From positions 2,046,001-2,110,000 of the forward strand of contig NZ_CP160631.1 of assembly GCF_040783975.1 (NCBI RefSeq): DNA of 64,000 nucleotides, written 5' to 3'. Shown here piece after piece: positions 38,703 to 52,956 of the stretch. The DNA is from Pantoea sp. Ep11b (GTDB lineage Bacteria; Pseudomonadota; Gammaproteobacteria; Enterobacterales; Enterobacteriaceae). The position numbers and the translations under genes were made by a program. The notes under the pieces are model-generated. The model did not search any database, was not told the DNA's origin, and was given only the letters and a program-made list of their open reading frames with translations. The stretch's first letter is position 1. Every line of letters begins with the position of its first letter.

Positions 38703-39776
38703 TCAGAACTGGTAAATCAGGCCCAGCGCGGTGATGTCGTCGGTTGCCAGACCGAGCGGGTTTTTCTCTTTCAGCAGGTTGATACGGTATTCACCATACA
38801 CCGACATGTTCTTGTTAAAGTAGTAGGTTGCGCCGACCGCAGTGTATTTAACGATGTCAGCATCGCCGATATTCTCGATCTCTTTGCCTTTCGACGAGAC
38901 GTAGCCCACCGAAGGACGGAAACCGTTCAGGAACTGATACTGCGCTACCGCTTCAACGTTCTGCGCTTTATTCGCGAAGCCGCCGGTGATCGGCGTGGCG
39001 TTCAGGGTTTCCCCGTACATCGCCGCCAGATAAACCTGGTTCGCATCATATTTCACCGAGGTCGCCCAGTGCTGCGCTTTTTCGCCTTCACCGCGTGCGG
39101 CCGTGTTCTGCGTGGTGGTGCGATCCAGGCTGGCGAACGCGCCGGCAAAACTCAGGCCGAAATCGAAGTCGTAAGAGGCGGAGAGGGCGAAGCCATCGCC
39201 GTTGGAGCGACGGACACCGTCCGTATTGCTGCTGCGATCGTTTTTGCCCTGATACTGCGCGGCCAGATTTAAGCCCTGAACCAGACCAAAGAAGTCGCTG
39301 TTACGCCAGGTCAGTACACCGGTCGAGCGGCCAGAGAGGAAGGCATCGGTATAGCCGGAGTCGCCGCCGAAGAATGGCAGCATATCGGTGTAACTCAGCA
39401 CGTCATAGACCAGGCCGTAGTTGCGACCGTAGTCCAGTGAACCCGCTTCGCCAAACTTCAGGCCCGCATAGCCCAGACGGGTACGGTTGCCGGTCTGCGC
39501 GTCACTGCCTTCGGAGTTGCGGAGGCTGTACTGATACTGCCAGAAGCCATAGCCGGTCAGCTGATCGTTGATTTTAGTTTCACCCTTGAAACCCAGGCGG
39601 GAATAGGAAGAGGTATCACCGTCATTTTTCACATCGTCAGAAAAGAGATGGGAGACGTTGATCTTGCCAACCAGATCCAGCTTATTGCCATCCTTGTTAT
39701 AAATCTCTGCCGCCTGGGCGGAGGCGAGACCGAGCAGTAACGGCATCACAGCCGCCAGTAAAGTACGCTTCATCAT
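38703..39776 (-). CDS. general diffusion porin (OmpC/OmpF family)
   Basis: 357 aa. Signal peptide ([20 protein letters not shown], cleaved after AQA) followed by [20 protein letters not shown], the standard porin N-terminus. A 16-strand trimeric barrel is expected; the constriction-loop motif around [14 protein letters not shown] and the terminal Phe (LGLIYQF) for BAM recognition are present. ATG 39776 is chosen; the next codon is also ATG. Which of the OmpC/OmpF/PhoE-type paralogues this is cannot be decided. A very long upstream region suggests complex regulation. Confidence 0.93.
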   Translation of the reverse strand: MMKRTLLAAVMPLLLGLASAQAAEIYNKDGNKLDLVGKINVSHLFSDDVKNDGDTSSYSRLGFKGETKINDQLTGYGFWQYQYSLRNSEGSDAQTGNRTRLGYAGLKFGEAGSLDYGRNYGLVYDVLSYTDMLPFFGGDSGYTDAFLSGRSTGVLTWRNSDFFGLVQGLNLAAQYQGKNDRSSNTDGVRRSNGDGFALSASYDFDFGLSFAGAFASLDRTTTQNTAARGEGEKAQHWATSVKYDANQVYLAAMYGETLNATPITGGFANKAQNVEAVAQYQFLNGFRPSVGYVSSKGKEIENIGDADIVKYTAVGATYYFNKNMSVYGEYRINLLKEKNPLGLATDDITALGLIYQF

Positions 39777-40507
39777 TTTATTATTACCCTGTCCTGATTC
39801 ATTATTATTATCCCCTGATAGGGGCGCAACGAAAGTGCCATAAAACCGGAAAATTACAAAGCGCAATATACGTAACAAAATGTGATGTCTATATTCACTG
39901 TACAGATAATAGCAAGATAAAGCCGATAGCCTGCAAAGGTAATAATATTTTCTTCTGACTGGTTTTTTTAGTTTACTAATAAAAAGTGATTTAAATTCAA
40001 TTTCTTGAATTATTTTACGGAATGGATTTTAATCTGGGTTGTCTGTTTTTAAACCACTGAATTCACCAGCCTGATTAAATTTAATTTATGGCAGGGGAAT
40101 GAAAATTTATGGCTTAAGCTCTAACCATTAGCCTGCGTATTAATTTCTTTTCATCAATTTTTAAATAACGCTTCCTGTCAGAATAATCACGCTGGAAATA
40201 GTCCGCATCCATCCGGGTGGAATAATCTGCCGTTGTTTAAAAAAACGCCGTAAAGTGTCTCTTAATTAAACAGCGCGTGCCGCAATAAGCGAAAATGCTT
40301 TGTTAAATCTCACCGGATCACGGAGATCGGTCTGCTCAGCGGGTGCGATCGCCGCTGCACCGTTACGAGGCAACGCGCGCCAGAACAGGGCGAAAAATGG
40401 GTTTTTTCGGAGGGATAGTTTATCAGCGATCACAAAAGCGATATTTCATCCCGTATTTGCATAATTCCGCTATTTAAAAACCGGCCGTGGCGCTGCGCTA
40501 AGATAAT

Positions 40508-40537
40508 TATTCACTATATATGCAAATTAAGTGAATA
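40508..40537. promoter_or_regulatory. inverted repeat upstream of the ast promoter
   Basis: TATTCACT (40508-40515) and AGTGAATA (40530-40537) form a perfect 8-bp inverted repeat about 65 bases before the sigma-54 element. ATTCA/TGAAT half-sites are those of ArgR boxes, and spacing and position also suit an activator site. The protein that binds it is inferred only. Confidence 0.45.
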
Positions 40538-40599
40538 GTGGTGCTATGTAACTCATTGATATTTCGTTATCACTCCCGTTTTATGCACAAATTCTCTGG

Positions 40600-40616
40600 C
40601 TGGCACGCTAAGTGCA
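40600..40616 (+). promoter_or_regulatory. sigma-54 promoter of the ast operon
   Basis: CTGGCACGCTAAGTGCA matches the sigma-54 consensus YTGGCACGNNNNTTGCW except at the first T-T pair; the key GG (-24) and GC (-12) are correctly spaced. It lies 90 bases before astC. In E. coli astC is also transcribed by sigma-54 with NtrC under nitrogen limitation. Confidence 0.85.
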
Positions 40617-40684
40617 AATTACAGTAGGACAGCATTACAACATCCCTTAACAATTTTAAAACAAAAGCTTTACCAGACCGGTAA

Positions 40685-45744
<5,060 letters not shown>

Positions 45745-45794
45745 AGGCGGTGGCGGCAGCGGCCGCCACCTGCTCATCGCGAACAGGAGGAACG

Positions 45795-46790
45795 ATGCAG
45801 GACTTTTTACAGCAGACGCTCTCCGGCGAAGCGCCGCATCAGCGCAGGGGTGAAACGGCGCATCTTCGCTGGCAGTGGTTGTATCACGGCATCCTGATTC
45901 TGGAGCCGATCGAACCGGTGAATCAGGCAATGGTGCTCTCCGCCGGTATTCATGGTAACGAGACCGCACCGGTTGAAATCGTCAGCAGGCTGGTTAATGC
46001 GCTGCTGCGGGGCGAAAAGCCACTGCGGCAACGCCTGCTGGTGATTCTGGGAAATCCCTCTGCGCTGCGCACCGGTAAACGCTATGTGCGTTATGACATT
46101 AACCGGCTCTTTGGCGGGCGCTGGCAGCAGATCGATGACTGCGATGAGGCGCGGCGCGTGCTGCGGCTGGAGCAGACGCTGGAGACGTTCTGGCAGCAGG
46201 GCGCGTGTGATGAGACGCGCTGGCATCTTGATATGCACACGGCGATTCGCGGCTCCTGGCACACGCAGTTTGGCGTGATGCCGCACAGCGAACGGCCCTG
46301 GCCGCCCGAATTTCTTAGCTGGCTGGCGGCGGCCGGTCTGGAAGCCCTGGTGTTTCACCGCGCGCCAGGCGGCACCTTTACCCATTTCAGCTGCGAGCAT
46401 TTTGGTGCCGCCAGCTGCACGCTGGAGCTGGGTAAAGCACTGCCGTTCGGTGAAAACGATCTCAGTCAGTTCCGCGCGGCAGAGCAGGCGCTGGCGGCAC
46501 TGCTTTATGGCGAGCCGATGCCTGCCGTGTCGGCCAGCCCGCGCCACTACCGGGTGGTGCAGCAGATTACCCGCTTAAGCGAACATTTCAGGCTGCACAT
46601 GTCGCCGGAAACGCTGAACTTCACCGCCTTCCCGCAGGGAACCCTGCTGGCAGAGGATGGCGATAAACGGTACTACGTGCAGCAGGCGCGGGAGTATGTG
46701 CTGTTCCCGAATCCCAGCGTGGCTGCCGGACTGCGCGCCGGGCTTATGCTGATAGAGGAGGGCGAACAGACTCAGGCACTGCCGCTCTGA
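45795..46790 (+). CDS. astE: succinylglutamate desuccinylase
   Basis: Final step: releases glutamate and succinate from N-succinylglutamate. 331 aa, zinc-dependent M14-like fold with GIHGNETAPVEI (His and Glu ligands), DINRLFGG and LDMHTAIRG (His ligand). ATG 45795 follows CAGGAGG; the longer frame would run back into astB with low-complexity Ala. Last gene of the ast operon. Confidence 0.96.
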   Translation: MQDFLQQTLSGEAPHQRRGETAHLRWQWLYHGILILEPIEPVNQAMVLSAGIHGNETAPVEIVSRLVNALLRGEKPLRQRLLVILGNPSALRTGKRYVRYDINRLFGGRWQQIDDCDEARRVLRLEQTLETFWQQGACDETRWHLDMHTAIRGSWHTQFGVMPHSERPWPPEFLSWLAAAGLEALVFHRAPGGTFTHFSCEHFGAASCTLELGKALPFGENDLSQFRAAEQALAALLYGEPMPAVSASPRHYRVVQQITRLSEHFRLHMSPETLNFTAFPQGTLLAEDGDKRYYVQQAREYVLFPNPSVAAGLRAGLMLIEEGEQTQALPL

Positions 46791-47097
46791 GGCCGGATCG
46801 CCCCGGTCGGGTGGATCAGCCTGAAAAAACCGGCAGGAAAGCGGCAGAACCGCTTCCGCTTTCCTGTCAGAACCCTTACACTCCTCCACGATTTCTGCGA
46901 AATTCACTGGAAATTCATACTCTTTTTCAATTCCTCACGCCTTTCTTCTTATTCTCTTCATGATTGCCCGATTTTTGTCTTCTATGCTTTCACGGCTTTA
47001 CTCAGGCTCTGAGTAGTTGACGTTCAGCGTCGTATGCTTGTTTCCGAAGACGCGACAGAGTGCTGTCGTCATTATCATGAAATATAAGGACACTATT
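46791..47097. other. astE-spy intergenic region with a long hairpin
   Basis: GGCAGGAAAGCGG (46832-46844) and CCGCTTTCCTGTC (46856-46868) form a stem of about 12 bp without a T-run, likely stabilising or ending the ast transcript. The rest, pyrimidine-rich at 46,920-46,990, must carry the spy promoter. In E. coli spy is driven by CpxR and BaeR; no box is assigned here. Confidence 0.5.
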
Positions 47098-47592
47098 ATG
47101 CGCAAACTGACTTCCCTTTTACTGGCTTCTTCGCTGGCGTTTGGTGCAGCCAGCGCCGTCCATGCTGCTGCTGACAACCTGACTCCACCACCAGCAGGCA
47201 GCGAAAAAGCGATGCATAAACCGCCAATGCACCACGGCATGGATCGGATGTTCAGAGGGCTGAAACTGACCGAAGCGCAGCAGACTCAGATGCGCGACAT
47301 CCTGAAAGAGAGCCGTAAAGAGATGAAACGTCCGTCACTGGACGAGCGTCGTGCGGCCCACAGCATTATCGCGTCTGACAGCTTCGATAAGAGCAAAGCA
47401 GAGGCGCAGGCAGAGAAGATGTCTGCTGATGCGAAAGAGCATGCGCTGAAGATGCTGGAAATCCAGAACAAGTTCTATAACGTGCTGACACCGGAGCAGA
47501 AGAAACAGTACAACGCTGACTTTGAAAAGCGTCTGACGGAGAAAGGCCCGCGTGAAGGCCAGATGGCACCGTCAGCCGAACCGGCTGAATAA
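47098..47592 (+). CDS. spy: periplasmic chaperone Spy
   Basis: ATP-independent periplasmic chaperone induced by envelope stress. 164 aa. Signal peptide RKLTSLLLASSLAFGAASAV ends at VHAA. The LTEAQQTQMRDILKESRKEM and IIASDSFDKSKAEAQAEKMS helices and the LTPEQKKQYNADFEKRL motif are the CpxP/Spy family repeats. ATG 47098 has AAGGA upstream. The basic, Met/His-rich N-terminal stretch after the signal is typical. Confidence 0.95.
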   Translation: MRKLTSLLLASSLAFGAASAVHAAADNLTPPPAGSEKAMHKPPMHHGMDRMFRGLKLTEAQQTQMRDILKESRKEMKRPSLDERRAAHSIIASDSFDKSKAEAQAEKMSADAKEHALKMLEIQNKFYNVLTPEQKKQYNADFEKRLTEKGPREGQMAPSAEPAE

Positions 47593-47616
47593 GCCCTGCT
47601 AAGCTAACGGTCTGAG

Positions 47617-47667
47617 ACCGCCGGCGCTGTCCACTGAAGGTGAGTGGGCAGCGTCGGCGGTTTTTTT
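47617..47667 (+). terminator. terminator of spy
   Basis: A long stem (ACCGCCGGCGCTGTCCACT with its near-complement at 47643-47661) followed by seven T, just before the convergent cho stop. Confidence 0.88.
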
Positions 47668-48526
47668 ATAGCGGCAGAATAGGGTAGGCACCTGAGAGAA
47701 TCGGGCGGCAGAGGATTTTATAGCCGTCGTGATCAAAACCGCCTTTGGGCCGCTGCAGTTTTCGCGCTTCCTCCATGCTGTCAACGGAGCCGAGATAGAA
47801 CCAGTGATCGATAACATGGATCTGGGTCATCTCTTTTCCCTCTTCGACCAGACCCACCGCGCCCTGCCACGGCCAGCAGAAGACCCGCACGTTTTCCAGC
47901 GATTCAAGCAGCCGATCCTGATGATCGCTGACCGTCTCTTTGCCGCAGCAGGCTCCGGCGCAGCGGCGCAGTGCTGAACGGAAGCAGCCCCGGCCCGCAC
48001 TCAGTGTTTCCAGCCCCAGCAGGCCATGACAGAGCTGATACTCATCCGCGAGCTGCTTGAGCCGTTCAATGGCAGCAAAGCGGCTGCGGTAAAGCCCGAA
48101 CAGATTAGGCGACTGACTGAAATCGAGATCCTTTGCGTAAACCACCTGCGGCTTCGTGTCAGTGATCTGCAACGAGCAGAGCTGCCGGTTCTTGCGTAAT
48201 CGCTTATTGAACAGCGGCTGCTGGGTCTTGATCATCTGCGCTTCCAGCAGCAGCGCGCCCAGATCGCCGGCGGTCGGGATCCAGCTGACACGCCGCGACT
48301 GGCGCAGCATCTTCGCCTCATCAGGGGTGCGGAAATGGGACATGACCCGTGAACGCAGATTCACGCTTTTGCCGATATAGAGCGGCAGCGACTCGCTTTC
48401 TCCGTGGAAGGTGTAGACGCCGGGACGATTCGGCAGACCTTCCAGCCATTCACGCAGGTGTTCGGGATATTGATAAATTGCATTCGCATCGGGTTCGGGG
48501 CGAAGCATAGCAGCACGTCTGACCAA
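47666..48526 (-). CDS. cho: excinuclease Cho (UvrC homologue)
   Basis: SOS-induced endonuclease that makes the 3' incision in UvrAB-dependent nucleotide excision repair, including lesions UvrC cuts poorly. 286 aa. GIY-YIG nuclease domain: PGVYTFHGESESLPLYIGKS, with the conserved Arg in VNLRSRV and Glu in ALLLEAQMIK. A UvrC-like RCAGACCGK follows. TTG 48526 is preferred: GGAG lies six bases upstream and the N-terminus VRR...NAIYQYPEHL aligns with E. coli; an ATG four codons earlier would abut the LexA box. Confidence 0.92.
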   Translation of the reverse strand: MVRRAAMLRPEPDANAIYQYPEHLREWLEGLPNRPGVYTFHGESESLPLYIGKSVNLRSRVMSHFRTPDEAKMLRQSRRVSWIPTAGDLGALLLEAQMIKTQQPLFNKRLRKNRQLCSLQITDTKPQVVYAKDLDFSQSPNLFGLYRSRFAAIERLKQLADEYQLCHGLLGLETLSAGRGCFRSALRRCAGACCGKETVSDHQDRLLESLENVRVFCWPWQGAVGLVEEGKEMTQIHVIDHWFYLGSVDSMEEARKLQRPKGGFDHDGYKILCRPILSGAYPILPL

Positions 48527-48539
48527 AATGGACTCCATT

Positions 48540-48559
48540 TACTGGTTGTCCATACAGCA
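48540..48559 (-). promoter_or_regulatory. LexA (SOS) box of cho
   Basis: Minus strand TGCTGTATGGACAACCAGTA keeps the CTG-N10-CAG core and matches the 20-base LexA consensus at 14 positions. It lies 13 bases before the chosen start. Confidence 0.72.
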
Positions 48560-48593
48560 TAACAGCCTGGTGAAATGATCGCCAGTGGTCTGA

Positions 48594-49481
48594 TTACCGT
48601 CCGCGGGTCGCCAGCCAGCAGATCAGCGACCCCAGCGTGATCATCGCTACACCCTGCCAGAAGGCCAGCGGCGGAATCAGGCCAAGCCACAGCGATCCCA
48701 GCAGCGCCGACAGCACGGGCGTAAAGTAGGAGGCGGTAGCCAGCAGCGTCAGGTTGCCCTGCTGGATGCCGTGATTCCAGGCGGAATAGGCGACGGCGGT
48801 AGAGAGCCCGACAAACCCCACCTCCAGCAGCGGGATTGGGGCAAAGGTCATCGGCTGTGGGGGGCTGAGGGCAAACTTCAGCCACAGCGCCAGTGCGGTC
48901 AGGACAAAAAAGAGGGTGACGCCGTTCGACCCGCGGGCAAAGCGCCGGGTCAGATTGTTGTAGACCGCCCATGTCAGGGCGGCGACAAAGGCAAGGCTAT
49001 AGGCGGCGGGATTGCGCAACATATTCTGCCACAGCAGAGAGGGTGAACCGCTGCTGTTGCCCTTCATCACCCAGACGATCCCGAGCAGCGACAGCAGCAG
49101 CCCCGGCCAGAGCCAGGGGCGGAATCGCTGCTGATTAAAGGGGATCGCCAGCACGATAGTCAGGCAGGGCCAGAGATAGTTAATCATCCCCAGCTCCAGC
49201 GACTGGCTGCGATCGCTGGCCAGACCGATCGCCAGCGCCAGACAGATTTCATAGCCGACAAACAGGGCACCGCCCAGCCATAGATAGATCGGAGGCAGCG
49301 CGCCGGGTCGCGGCATGCCCCGGGTCAGACAGAGCAGCAGCGCCGTCGTGGTATAGATCAGTGCCGCGCCGCCGGTAGCACCAAAGGCTTCGCTGACGCT
49401 GCGCAGCAGGCCCACAGTGGTGCTCCAGAGCAGAATGGCGACAAGGCCGATAAGAGTGGCGCGCGAAACAGTGGCAGACAT
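48594..49481 (-). CDS. yddG: aromatic amino acid / drug-metabolite exporter YddG
   Basis: 295 aa, ten hydrophobic segments, DMT superfamily (two EamA repeats). Aligns well with E. coli YddG: TLIGLVAILLWSTTVGLLRS, GYEICLALAIGLASDRSQSL, GMINYLWPCLTI, SYFTPVLSALLGSL. YddG exports aromatic amino acids and some toxic compounds. In E. coli it is elsewhere on the chromosome; here it lies between cho and nadE. Confidence 0.9.
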   Translation of the reverse strand: MSATVSRATLIGLVAILLWSTTVGLLRSVSEAFGATGGAALIYTTTALLLCLTRGMPRPGALPPIYLWLGGALFVGYEICLALAIGLASDRSQSLELGMINYLWPCLTIVLAIPFNQQRFRPWLWPGLLLSLLGIVWVMKGNSSGSPSLLWQNMLRNPAAYSLAFVAALTWAVYNNLTRRFARGSNGVTLFFVLTALALWLKFALSPPQPMTFAPIPLLEVGFVGLSTAVAYSAWNHGIQQGNLTLLATASYFTPVLSALLGSLWLGLIPPLAFWQGVAMITLGSLICWLATRGR

Positions 49482-49504
49482 GCAGCAATCAACAGGGTCA
49501 GTGG

Positions 49505-49534
49505 GAAAAACCTCCTTTGCCGGAGCAAAGGAGG
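49505..49534 (-). terminator. terminator of nadE
   Basis: Minus strand CCTCCTTTGC and GCAAAGGAGG arms around a 4-base loop, then TTTTT. Confidence 0.88.
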
Positions 49535-49541
49535 CGGCGTA

Positions 49542-50366
49542 TTACTTCCAGAAGTCGTCGAATACCGTGATCGGCGGGCGACGTTTGTGCTCGGTTTTCA
49601 GATACCAGCCTTCGATGATCCGGGCATTCTCCGGGTCGATGCTTTTACCTTCCAGGTAGTCATCGATCATCTCGTAGGTCACGCCCAGCGCCACCTCGTC
49701 CTGCAGGCCGGGACGATCATCTTCCAGGTCAGCAGTGGGTTTCTTCAGGTAGAGATGTTCCGGGCAGCCCAGATGTTTCAGCAGCAGCTTGCCCTGACGC
49801 TTGTTCAGGCGGAACAGGGGATTGATGTCGGTGCCGCCATCGCCATACTTGGTGAAGAAGCCGGTGACCGCCTCGGCGGCGTGGTCGGTGCCGACCACCA
49901 CACCCCGGGTCATGCCCGCGATGCTGTATTGCGCTTTCATCCGCTCACGCGCTTTTTCATTGCCGCGAACGAAATCGGACAGGGTGATGCCCGCCTCTTT
50001 CAGGGCGCGCTCGCTGGCCAGCACGGACTCTTTAATGTTGACCACCAGCGAACGGTCGGGCTGGATAAAGGCCAGAGCATCCTGGCAATCCTGCTCATCG
50101 GCCTGGACGCCATAGGGCAGACGCACCGCAATAAAGGTGTAGTCGTTGTCGCCGCTCTCCTGGCGCAGTTCCGCGATCGCCGTCTGCGCCAGCTTGCCCG
50201 CCAGGGTGGAATCCTGACCGCCGCTGATCCCCAGCACCAGCGTCTTCAGCCCGCTGTGACGTTTCAGATAGGCTTTAAGGAAATCGACGCTGACACGCAC
50301 TTCCTGGCTGGCGTCGATCGTGGGCTTCACACCCAGTGCTTCAATAATTTCCTGCTGCAGTGACAT
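49542..50366 (-). CDS. nadE: NH3-dependent NAD+ synthetase
   Basis: Amidates nicotinic acid adenine dinucleotide to NAD+ with ATP and ammonia. 274 aa, the short ammonia-dependent form without a glutaminase domain. P-loop [34 protein letters not shown] and [20 protein letters not shown] are conserved. Homodimeric cytosolic enzyme; monocistronic with its own terminator. Confidence 0.97.
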   Translation of the reverse strand: MSLQQEIIEALGVKPTIDASQEVRVSVDFLKAYLKRHSGLKTLVLGISGGQDSTLAGKLAQTAIAELRQESGDNDYTFIAVRLPYGVQADEQDCQDALAFIQPDRSLVVNIKESVLASERALKEAGITLSDFVRGNEKARERMKAQYSIAGMTRGVVVGTDHAAEAVTGFFTKYGDGGTDINPLFRLNKRQGKLLLKHLGCPEHLYLKKPTADLEDDRPGLQDEVALGVTYEMIDDYLEGKSIDPENARIIEGWYLKTEHKRRPPITVFDDFWK

Positions 50367-50484
50367 GAACTTCTCCTCAGGTCAGTGGCCTGTCGGCTCG
50401 ATGCGAACGTGTTATTAAAGCTAACGTGCCTTGGCGAAAACAACAAGCCAAAGCGGCAACGGATTTTGGCTAATCGTTGCGAAA

Positions 50485-51687
50485 TCAGTGAGTTTTCAGC
50501 GGCTGTGACGGTTTTTTTGCCAGCACGCTGAACATCAGGATCGCCATCATAAAGCAGCCAAAAATGGTGGCGCACATGCTCATGACCGAGGTACCGCCGA
50601 TGCCGGTGATCGGCACGGTGATCGCCCCCAGCGTGAACATCGTTACGCCGATCACGGCGGACGCGCTGCCCGCCCGATGCCCCTGACTCTGCATCGCCAG
50701 GGAGGAAGCGGTGGTGGCGATCACCCCGTTGCTGGCGATGGAAAAGAAGAGCGCCACCAGCAGCAGGGGCAGCGGCGCCTGATACAGCGCGGCCAGCAGC
50801 AGCAGGCCGGAGGCCACAAAGGCCAGCGTGAGTCCGCCTTTCAGCACCCGATATTCGCCCCAGAGCGGGCAGAGGCGGGCACTGGTCTGGGAGGCAATGA
50901 TCAGGCCCAGGCCGTTTGCCGCAAAGCAGAAGCTGAATGCCTGCGGCGAGAGGCCATAGAGCTGTTGCAGCACAAAGGGCGAGGCGCCGATATAGGCGAA
51001 CATGCCGGACATCATAAAGCCCTGGGTCAGGCAGAAGCCCATAAAGGGGCGGTGGGTCACCACCTGACCGAGTGCCGCGTAGGCGGACAGGATCGACCCC
51101 TGACTGCGTCGCGCCTCAGGCAGCGTTTCATGCAGTTTCCAGCGCGCCAGCAGGATCAACAGGATGGCAATGCCGCCCAGCACCATAAAGATGCCTCGCC
51201 AGTCCAGGATCGTCATCAGCGCGCCGCCGAGCACCGGCGCACCGATCGGGGCCAGGCCATTGACCAGCATCAGCAACGCGAAGAAGCGCGTCAGTTCGTG
51301 GCCGCTGTACATATCGCGGGCAATCGCCCTTGAGAGCACCGCGCCGCCTGCGCCCGCTAATCCCTGAAACAGGCGCGCCAGCAGCAGCTGGTGGATATCC
51401 TGCGCCAGCGCACAGCCCAGCGAGGCGATAAACAGCAGGCTCAGTGACAGTGTCAGCGGACGCAGACGGCCCGCCTTATCGCTCATCGGGCCAAACAGTA
51501 ACTGGCCGAATCCCAGCCCCAGCAGACCGGCGGTCAGGCTCAGCTGCGCGGTCGCGGTTTCGGTGTGGAGATCCTGCGCCAGCTGCGGCAGTGCTGGCAG
51601 ATAGAGGTCGATACAGAGCGGGCCCAGTGCGGCCAGCAGACCAAGTGTGATGGCATAGGTCAGACGGTTTGCGTGTACAGGAGTCAT
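50485..51687 (-). CDS. Bcr/CflA-family multidrug MFS transporter
   Basis: 400 aa, 12 predicted membrane segments. The family motif DLYLPALPQLAQDL in TM1, motif A-like GQLLFGPMSDKAGRLRPL between TM2 and TM3, and motif C-like GLAPIGAPVLGGAL are present. Proton-driven drug or sulphonamide efflux is the family role; the actual substrate is unknown. It does not match any single E. coli member closely enough to name. Confidence 0.88.
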   Translation of the reverse strand: MTPVHANRLTYAITLGLLAALGPLCIDLYLPALPQLAQDLHTETATAQLSLTAGLLGLGFGQLLFGPMSDKAGRLRPLTLSLSLLFIASLGCALAQDIHQLLLARLFQGLAGAGGAVLSRAIARDMYSGHELTRFFALLMLVNGLAPIGAPVLGGALMTILDWRGIFMVLGGIAILLILLARWKLHETLPEARRSQGSILSAYAALGQVVTHRPFMGFCLTQGFMMSGMFAYIGASPFVLQQLYGLSPQAFSFCFAANGLGLIIASQTSARLCPLWGEYRVLKGGLTLAFVASGLLLLAALYQAPLPLLLVALFFSIASNGVIATTASSLAMQSQGHRAGSASAVIGVTMFTLGAITVPITGIGGTSVMSMCATIFGCFMMAILMFSVLAKKPSQPLKTH

Positions 51688-51969
51688 TTATCCTCAGCGT
51701 TGTCAGCGATGGCGTGAACAGAAATCGGGCAGGCCAGCAAAGCGGAGGCAGGTTGCAGCCTGCTAAAAGAGAGGCGTGCAGCCGCGCATAAAGGGTCGCT
51801 GGCGGCTGCCCCGATGGCCGGGAAGTATACGTGCGCGCTGACAGTAACACAGCCTTCTTTACGGAATCCTGACAGTCAGTGTGCCACGAATTGTTCTTCA
51901 TAAACTTGATATATCAGCATTTCTGTTCCAGGCTTGTTTCCACATGGACAATCAATGAGGAACAACAAG

Positions 51970-52305
51970 ATGAATAAAGTGATGGGATGTATCGCTGCGG
52001 CGCTGACACTGGCTGCACTGTCTGGTTGTACGACTTACGATCGTGCGGAAAGCTACGTGACTAAGCCAGTGGTAAAGGATGTTAAAAAGGGCATGACCCG
52101 CGATCAGGTTCGTCAGATCGCCGGTGCGCCATCGACTGAAATCACCATGGTTCACGCGCGTGGCACCTGCCAGACCTACGTTCTGGGCCAGCGTGACGGT
52201 AAAGCGCAGACTTACTTCGTCAGCTACAACGATACCGGCCGTGTGATGAACTACGGTTTCCAGAGCTGTGCGGAGTATGACACTGACCCGCAGGCTCAGC
52301 AGTAA
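51970..52305 (+). CDS. osmE: osmotically inducible lipoprotein OsmE
   Basis: 111 aa. Signal peptide with lipobox LSGC, then [10 protein letters not shown] and the SmpA/OmlA-like core [20 protein letters not shown], followed by [20 protein letters not shown], near-identical to E. coli OsmE. Outer-membrane lipoprotein of unknown role, induced by osmotic and stationary-phase stress. ATG 51970 with AGGAACAACAAG upstream. In E. coli osmE is next to nadE; here an MFS gene lies between them. Confidence 0.95.
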   Translation: MNKVMGCIAAALTLAALSGCTTYDRAESYVTKPVVKDVKKGMTRDQVRQIAGAPSTEITMVHARGTCQTYVLGQRDGKAQTYFVSYNDTGRVMNYGFQSCAEYDTDPQAQQ

Positions 52306-52322
52306 GCGTCTCACTGAATAGC

Positions 52323-52353
52323 AAACGGCCCGTCATGATGACGGGCCGTTTTT
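52323..52353 (+). terminator. terminator of osmE
   Basis: AACGGCCCGTCA and TGACGGGCCGTT arms followed by TTTTT; the A-run on the other side may also serve the convergent gene. Confidence 0.9.
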
Positions 52354-52366
52354 CGTTGGGGACGCG

Positions 52367-52774
52367 TTACAATCCGGCCGGACGCGGCACCTCAACATAG
52401 TCACCATCGATCTGCCGCTGATAGTAGTGGCCTGCCTGCACGTAAAAGCGTTTGCCATTAAAATCGAGTACCCGCATCTCATTGCTGACCCGCGACTCCT
52501 CCGGCGGCTCGACCACCACATATTCATCGCCGTGACGCTGATAATAGCTGCCATTCAGCAGGTAGTAGGTGAGCCCGCCGATCAGCACCGCCGTGGCGGC
52601 GTCGGGTAAGAAGCGCAGCGGTCCACCCCAGTGGGGGCCGGGACCGCCCCAGTGCGGGCCGGGTCCGCCATGCCGTCCCCAGCCGCCGGGCGGGCCCCAG
52701 TCACCAGGGTGAGCCAGCGCCAGCGCAGGCGTAAGCAGCGTCAGCGTCAGAAACGAGGCGATAACTTTTTTCAT
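52367..52774 (-). CDS. exported Gly/Pro/His-rich protein (DUF6515-like)
   Basis: 135 aa. Sec signal peptide (KKVIASFLTLTLLTPALALA). The mature N-terminus is low complexity, with the unit GGPGPHW twice in tandem, then a hydrophobic segment (AAAVLIGGLTYYLLNG type, about 60-75). Two similar half-repeats follow (YYQRHGDEYVVVEPP and YYQRQIDGDYVEVPRP). The repeated YYxRxxxxYVxV pattern suggests small SH3-like units. Function unknown; His-rich segments might bind metal. Confidence 0.75.
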   Translation of the reverse strand: MKKVIASFLTLTLLTPALALAHPGDWGPPGGWGRHGGPGPHWGGPGPHWGGPLRFLPDAATAVLIGGLTYYLLNGSYYQRHGDEYVVVEPPEESRVSNEMRVLDFNGKRFYVQAGHYYQRQIDGDYVEVPRPAGL

Positions 52775-52925
52775 CGGGCGTTCTCCTCATAAAACTGGAG
52801 GCAGAATTCGCTTTTTCACGGGCAAAGACAAGCAATAAAGCGGCAAATTTTCGCCTCTTTACCACGCTTAACGCTTTCTTAACGGCGTCGCCATTAACGG
52901 GGAAGATTATGGAGAAGAGAAGAGA

Positions 52926-52947
52926 ACCTGGCGCGGGCGCGCCAGGT
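52926..52947 (-). terminator. probable terminator of tcyP
   Basis: Minus strand ACCTGGCGC and GCGCCAGGT arms followed by a T/C-rich stretch, ten bases after the tcyP stop. The T-run is imperfect. Confidence 0.5.
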
Positions 52948-52956
52948 GTAAAGCCA

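Noticed and set aside
39095..39571. 158-aa plus-strand frame opposite the porin gene
   Set aside because: Arg/Ser/Cys-rich antisense product of the porin.
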